Assembly: GCA_017517985.1 (NCBI GenBank) | Contig: JAFWWX010000112.1 | Coordinates: 1-7,615 of the forward strand | DNA from: Clostridia bacterium | Lineage (GTDB): Bacteria > Bacillota_A > Clostridia > Oscillospirales > CAG-382 | Length of the DNA stretch: 7,615 nt | Direction of reading: 5' to 3' | Part shown: positions 5,001 to 7,615 of the stretch, one piece after another | Layout: every line of letters begins with the position of its first letter | How positions within the stretch are numbered: position 1 is the stretch's first letter | The notes under the pieces: model-generated | Databases searched by the model: none | What the model was told of the DNA's origin: nothing | The model's input: the letters and a program-made list of their open reading frames with translations, nothing else | Made by a program: the position numbers and the translations under genes

Positions 5001-6071
5001 TCATTTTTCTAAACGCTCAATGATTCTAGAAATAACATTTTCCACACTTGGATTATTGCTATCAGCAACTCTAGATAGAAATTCTCCTATGTTATTTCTT
5101 ATTTCTTCTGCTTTCTTTAATTCTTCACTTTGTGCATATGTAGCGGATGGTGGTAGATCTTTAATAGCATCGTTAAGTTCATTACAATAATCAGTCCAAT
5201 ATTTTATATAGTTCAAACGCTTGATACCATTATAAATATCTTTAGCATCATCCCAAATCACATACATTGTTTTTTCGTCCCATTTATCATCCTTTATTAA
5301 TTCTATTACCTCATATAAACATGCAACAGATTTAAGATAAGCATCAGAAATTACAAGAACAGCAAAATCCTCTTTGCGTATAGTTTTCATAAATTCAGAT
5401 ATACTTTTCCAATCACCAATATTGTTTTTGTCCCTTTTCACATCGCACTTTCCATCGAGTTCATTTTCTATTTTATCAACAAAGTCTGAGCAACCCCGAT
5501 TGTACGATATAAACATTGTTGGCACATTAACTTGGATTTCTTGCTGTATAGGCAAGTTGTCTTCCATAAATGCCTTGCTAGAAAGTTCAATTTCATATCC
5601 ACCTGTTACATCTTCGGTAAATTTTGAAAAGTATCCTTGTTCATCTAAAATATTAAGAAAACGTCTGTATTTTGGAACGAAAGATATTCTTGTATCATCG
5701 TCATCCAAATAAACATATCCGTCTTTTTCAATATCTAATAAAATTTGCATGATTAATGCAACCAAAGCATTTTTGTCTTTCGTATCAAAAAAATCACTTA
5801 AATTACCCTTTAGTGTCGCAGCTTTAGATTCTATATCTTTAAATAGCTTTTCATCACGCCATCCATTAAAAGAATCCAATGTTTTTAAAAATTCATCAAC
5901 AAATTGAGTCTGTTCCAACTTCAGCAACTCGTATTTCATACTTTCTTTCCAGGACACAAAATCTTCTGTATTATATATCACGTTAAGTTTCGGTACTCCT
6001 ACTCCGCCTGATACATGAAAAGATTTCTTTATTTCAGGTAATTGCGAAATCAATTTTAAAATTTTATACAT
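5001..6071 (-). CDS. TIR-domain protein in the hsdM operon (putative NAD-degrading defence effector)
   Basis: A 356-residue cytoplasmic protein. The C-terminal half (about 183-335) is a TIR domain: MFISYNR (186-192), then RDKNN and GDWKSISEFM, then FAVLVISDAYLKS, and ACLYEV with C251 and E254. The SxxCxxE glutamate is the catalytic residue in NAD-cleaving TIR enzymes, so an NADase effector causing growth arrest on phage attack is a fair inference. Residues 1-180 are not recognised. They contain YNTEDFVSWKESMKYELLKL, and a KDGYVYLDDDD stretch that could be a winged-helix-like region, perhaps a sensor. No membrane segment is seen. AAGGAG lies six to seven bases before the ATG and overlaps the hsdM stop codon; the 10-base gap implies one operon. 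It occupies the usual hsdS position. By spot counts the gene is more AT-rich (about 33% GC) than parts of hsdM, hinting at separate acquisition. Confidence 0.85.
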   Translation of the reverse strand: MYKILKLISQLPEIKKSFHVSGGVGVPKLNVIYNTEDFVSWKESMKYELLKLEQTQFVDEFLKTLDSFNGWRDEKLFKDIESKAATLKGNLSDFFDTKDKNALVALIMQILLDIEKDGYVYLDDDDTRISFVPKYRRFLNILDEQGYFSKFTEDVTGGYEIELSSKAFMEDNLPIQQEIQVNVPTMFISYNRGCSDFVDKIENELDGKCDVKRDKNNIGDWKSISEFMKTIRKEDFAVLVISDAYLKSVACLYEVIELIKDDKWDEKTMYVIWDDAKDIYNGIKRLNYIKYWTDYCNELNDAIKDLPPSATYAQSEELKKAEEIRNNIGEFLSRVADSNNPSVENVISRIIERLEK

Positions 6072-6081
6072 ATTTTTCTCC

Positions 6082-7554
6082 TTATTTCAATGCCTTTATA
6101 AGTTCTGAAAAGCTATCCATAGCACTTTCTAAATTCTCCATAATATCTGCTGCAAGCACATCAGGATCAGGAAGATTATCGAGATCTGCTAACGATTTAT
6201 CTTTAATCCAGAAAATATCAAGGCTTGTCTTATCATGGGAGATAATATCATCATATGAGAATTTTCTCCATCTGCCATCAGGATTTTCTTCGCTGTATGT
6301 TTCACATCTGCCTGCAAGATTTCCTGAATTATAACATTTCACAAACTCATCCAAATCGGTTTGCTTAAGCGGATTCTTTTTAAGAGTAAAATGAATGTTA
6401 GTTCTGAAATCATAAATCCATACATTTTTTGTCTGCACATTAGGGCTTGCAGACTTCTTTTCAAAGAAAATAACATTTGCCTTTACCCCCGGCTTATAGA
6501 ATATACCTGTCGGAAGTCTTAAAATTGTGTGCAAATCACAAGTTTCAAGGAGTTTCTTACGGACAATTTCACCGCTACCGCCTTCAAATAAAACATTATC
6601 AGGAACAACTACTGCCGCAGTTCCGCCAACCTTCAAAATTGTGTTTATGTGCTGAACAAAATTAAGTTGTTTATTTGAGCCTGTTGCCCAGAAATCCTGA
6701 CGGTTATATACCAAATCCTCAGTTTCCTGTTCGCCATCTTCATTTTCAAAAGTCAAAGATGACTTCTTGCCGAAAGGCGGATTTGTCAATACATAATCAT
6801 ATCTTGTACCGGGATCTGAAAGAAGAGAGTCATTTCTTGTTATCGGAACTTCACCATTCAAGTCACCAACACTGTGCAGGAATAAATTCATAAGGCACAG
6901 ACGATATGTTGCTCGAACCAATTCCCAACCATAAAATGTTTCAAATTTCAGTTTTTTCTTTTCTTCTGCATTAAGGCTGTTATTTGACTCAATATAGCTT
7001 TTTGCAGAAAGCAAGAAACCGCCCGAACCGCAACAAGGGTCAACGATTGTCTTGCCCGGCTGAGGTTTCACACACTCCACAATAGCATTGATTAAAGCTC
7101 GAGGTGTAAAATACTGTCCTGCACCGCTTTTTGTATCTTCAGCAACACGGGAAAGAAGGCTTTCGTAAATCTCACCCTTTACATCTTCTGCCATAGACAC
7201 CCAGTTTTCAGATCCAATCATCTGAATAACTCGGCTTAAAATTGCAGGCTTGGTAATTTTATTTTGAGCTTCTGTGTAAATTTCCTGCAAAATACCACTT
7301 TTCTTTGCAAGTGTTTCCAAAATATATTTATATTTGTCTGCAAGCTCGGCTCCGCTTAAAGAAGATAAGCTCTCCCAAGTGCAATCATCGGGAATCCCTA
7401 AATCACGCTTATAAGGCGGTTTTGAATACTCATCAGCCATCTTTAAAAATATTAAATATGTAAGCTGTTCAAGGTAGTCGCTGTTGGAAACACCGTCATC
7501 CATCAGTACCCCTGCCATTGACCATATTTTTTGTGATATATTTGATTCAGCCAT
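6082..7554 (-). CDS. Type I restriction-modification system methylase subunit HsdM
   Basis: A 490-residue S-adenosylmethionine-dependent N6-adenine DNA methyltransferase subunit. The N-terminal helical domain (1-130) is followed by GQYFTPR (147-153), the SAM-binding motif I DPCCGSGGFL (172-181) and the catalytic NPPF motif (258-261). The C-terminal region has NPDGRWRKFSYDDI, then DKTSLDIFW and LDNLPDPDVLA, typical of this family. The length is normal and no motif is lost. In a working enzyme HsdM pairs with HsdS, which reads the target sequence, and with HsdR for cleavage; neither is identified here. Start choice: AAGGAG at 7562-7567 is seven bases from the ATG at 7554 but only one base from the ATG at 7560. 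The coding start overlaps the end of the upstream gene by eight bases, and the TIR gene follows after 10 bases. Confidence 0.95.
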   Translation of the reverse strand: MAESNISQKIWSMAGVLMDDGVSNSDYLEQLTYLIFLKMADEYSKPPYKRDLGIPDDCTWESLSSLSGAELADKYKYILETLAKKSGILQEIYTEAQNKITKPAILSRVIQMIGSENWVSMAEDVKGEIYESLLSRVAEDTKSGAGQYFTPRALINAIVECVKPQPGKTIVDPCCGSGGFLLSAKSYIESNNSLNAEEKKKLKFETFYGWELVRATYRLCLMNLFLHSVGDLNGEVPITRNDSLLSDPGTRYDYVLTNPPFGKKSSLTFENEDGEQETEDLVYNRQDFWATGSNKQLNFVQHINTILKVGGTAAVVVPDNVLFEGGSGEIVRKKLLETCDLHTILRLPTGIFYKPGVKANVIFFEKKSASPNVQTKNVWIYDFRTNIHFTLKKNPLKQTDLDEFVKCYNSGNLAGRCETYSEENPDGRWRKFSYDDIISHDKTSLDIFWIKDKSLADLDNLPDPDVLAADIMENLESAMDSFSELIKALK

Positions 7555-7615
7555 TGTCATGCTCCTTATGAATTTCTCTTTCTATTTTTGTAAGAGATTT
7601 ACTAATTTTATCAAT
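7547..7615 (-). CDS. 3' end of an upstream gene in the hsdM operon (partial)
   Basis: A frame open from the window edge ends at TGA 7547-7549 and gives 22 residues, IDKISKSLTKIEREIHKEHD then NG, a charged, helix-like C-terminus. It overlaps the start of hsdM (ATGGCTGA arrangement), the translational coupling expected of operon partners, which argues that it is real. It could be the end of hsdR, hsdS or another defence gene. Twenty-two residues are too few to decide, and no family is claimed. Confidence 0.5.
   Translation of the reverse strand: MDKISKSLTKIEREIHKEHDNG
7562..7567 (-). promoter_or_regulatory. Ribosome binding site that decides the hsdM start
   Basis: AAGGAG on the minus strand lies inside the 3' end of the preceding gene. 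Spacing favours the second in-frame ATG (7552-7554, seven bases) over the first (7558-7560, one base). Confidence 0.65.

Noticed and set aside
5001..6071. Reading the gene after hsdM as hsdS
   Set aside because: It lacks the two target-recognition domains and conserved repeats of HsdS; the FISYNR, DxxxxxGDW and SxxCxxE pattern marks a TIR domain instead.
7555..7560. First ATG of hsdM
   Set aside because: It is only one base from the AAGGAG site; the ATG two codons later has proper spacing.

Overview
The window looks like accessory DNA from a low-GC Firmicute, probably a gut-type Clostridia. The grounds are AT-rich intergenic DNA, canonical AAGGAGG-type ribosome binding sites, sigma-A promoters, and protein families (a large serine recombinase with a zinc ribbon, DUF6809-like and DUF6076-like proteins, a one-repeat InlB-type secreted protein) that I associate with clostridial mobile elements. 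No rRNA, tRNA, CRISPR array or complete insertion sequence is visible.

Left part (1-2530). The minus strand carries a large serine recombinase (185-1849) preceded by a 65-residue acidic protein (1905-2102). Both have good ribosome binding sites and look co-transcribed. Two hairpin terminators of opposite polarity lie beyond the recombinase (5-41 and 149-182). Upstream of the small gene is a 430-base gene-free stretch containing a GC-rich (about 48% against about 25% on its right flank) block rich in complementary segments. It is closed by a perfect 9-bp inverted repeat (2139-2147/2369-2377). A near-perfect minus-strand promoter sits just upstream (-35 2453-2458, -10 2430-2435), so this block should be the roughly 320-nt leader of the recombinase operon or a separate non-coding RNA. 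Parts of it resemble, from memory, HEARO/OMEGA-type guide RNAs, but no IscB/IsrB gene is present.

Middle (2440-4980). A consensus plus-strand promoter (TTGACA-17-TATAAT) overlaps the minus one head to head, so that the two -35 boxes form one palindrome. It drives a 476-residue four-cysteine zinc-ribbon protein, probably DUF6076-like. Repeated TTTTACA half-sites, one pair forming a perfect palindrome, lie at both predicted transcription starts, which suggests one shared regulator. A hairpin at 4010-4049 ends that gene and also separates it from the convergent minus-strand pair: a secreted single-repeat InlB/Flg_new protein (4043-4591) and a DUF6809-like protein (4640-4924). The latter has its own candidate promoter and a terminator overlapping its 3' end.

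Right part (4990-7615). A tight minus-strand operon holds the end of an unidentified gene (7547-7615), a type I restriction-modification methylase subunit HsdM (6082-7554), and a TIR-domain protein (5001-6071) in the place where the specificity gene hsdS is usual. The TIR protein has the catalytic-type glutamate of NAD-consuming TIR enzymes behind an unrecognised N-terminal region, so this is a plausible defence module. Overall the window reads as an integrative element or defence island: recombination machinery on the left with an unusually elaborate RNA and promoter control region, cargo in the middle, anti-phage functions on the right.
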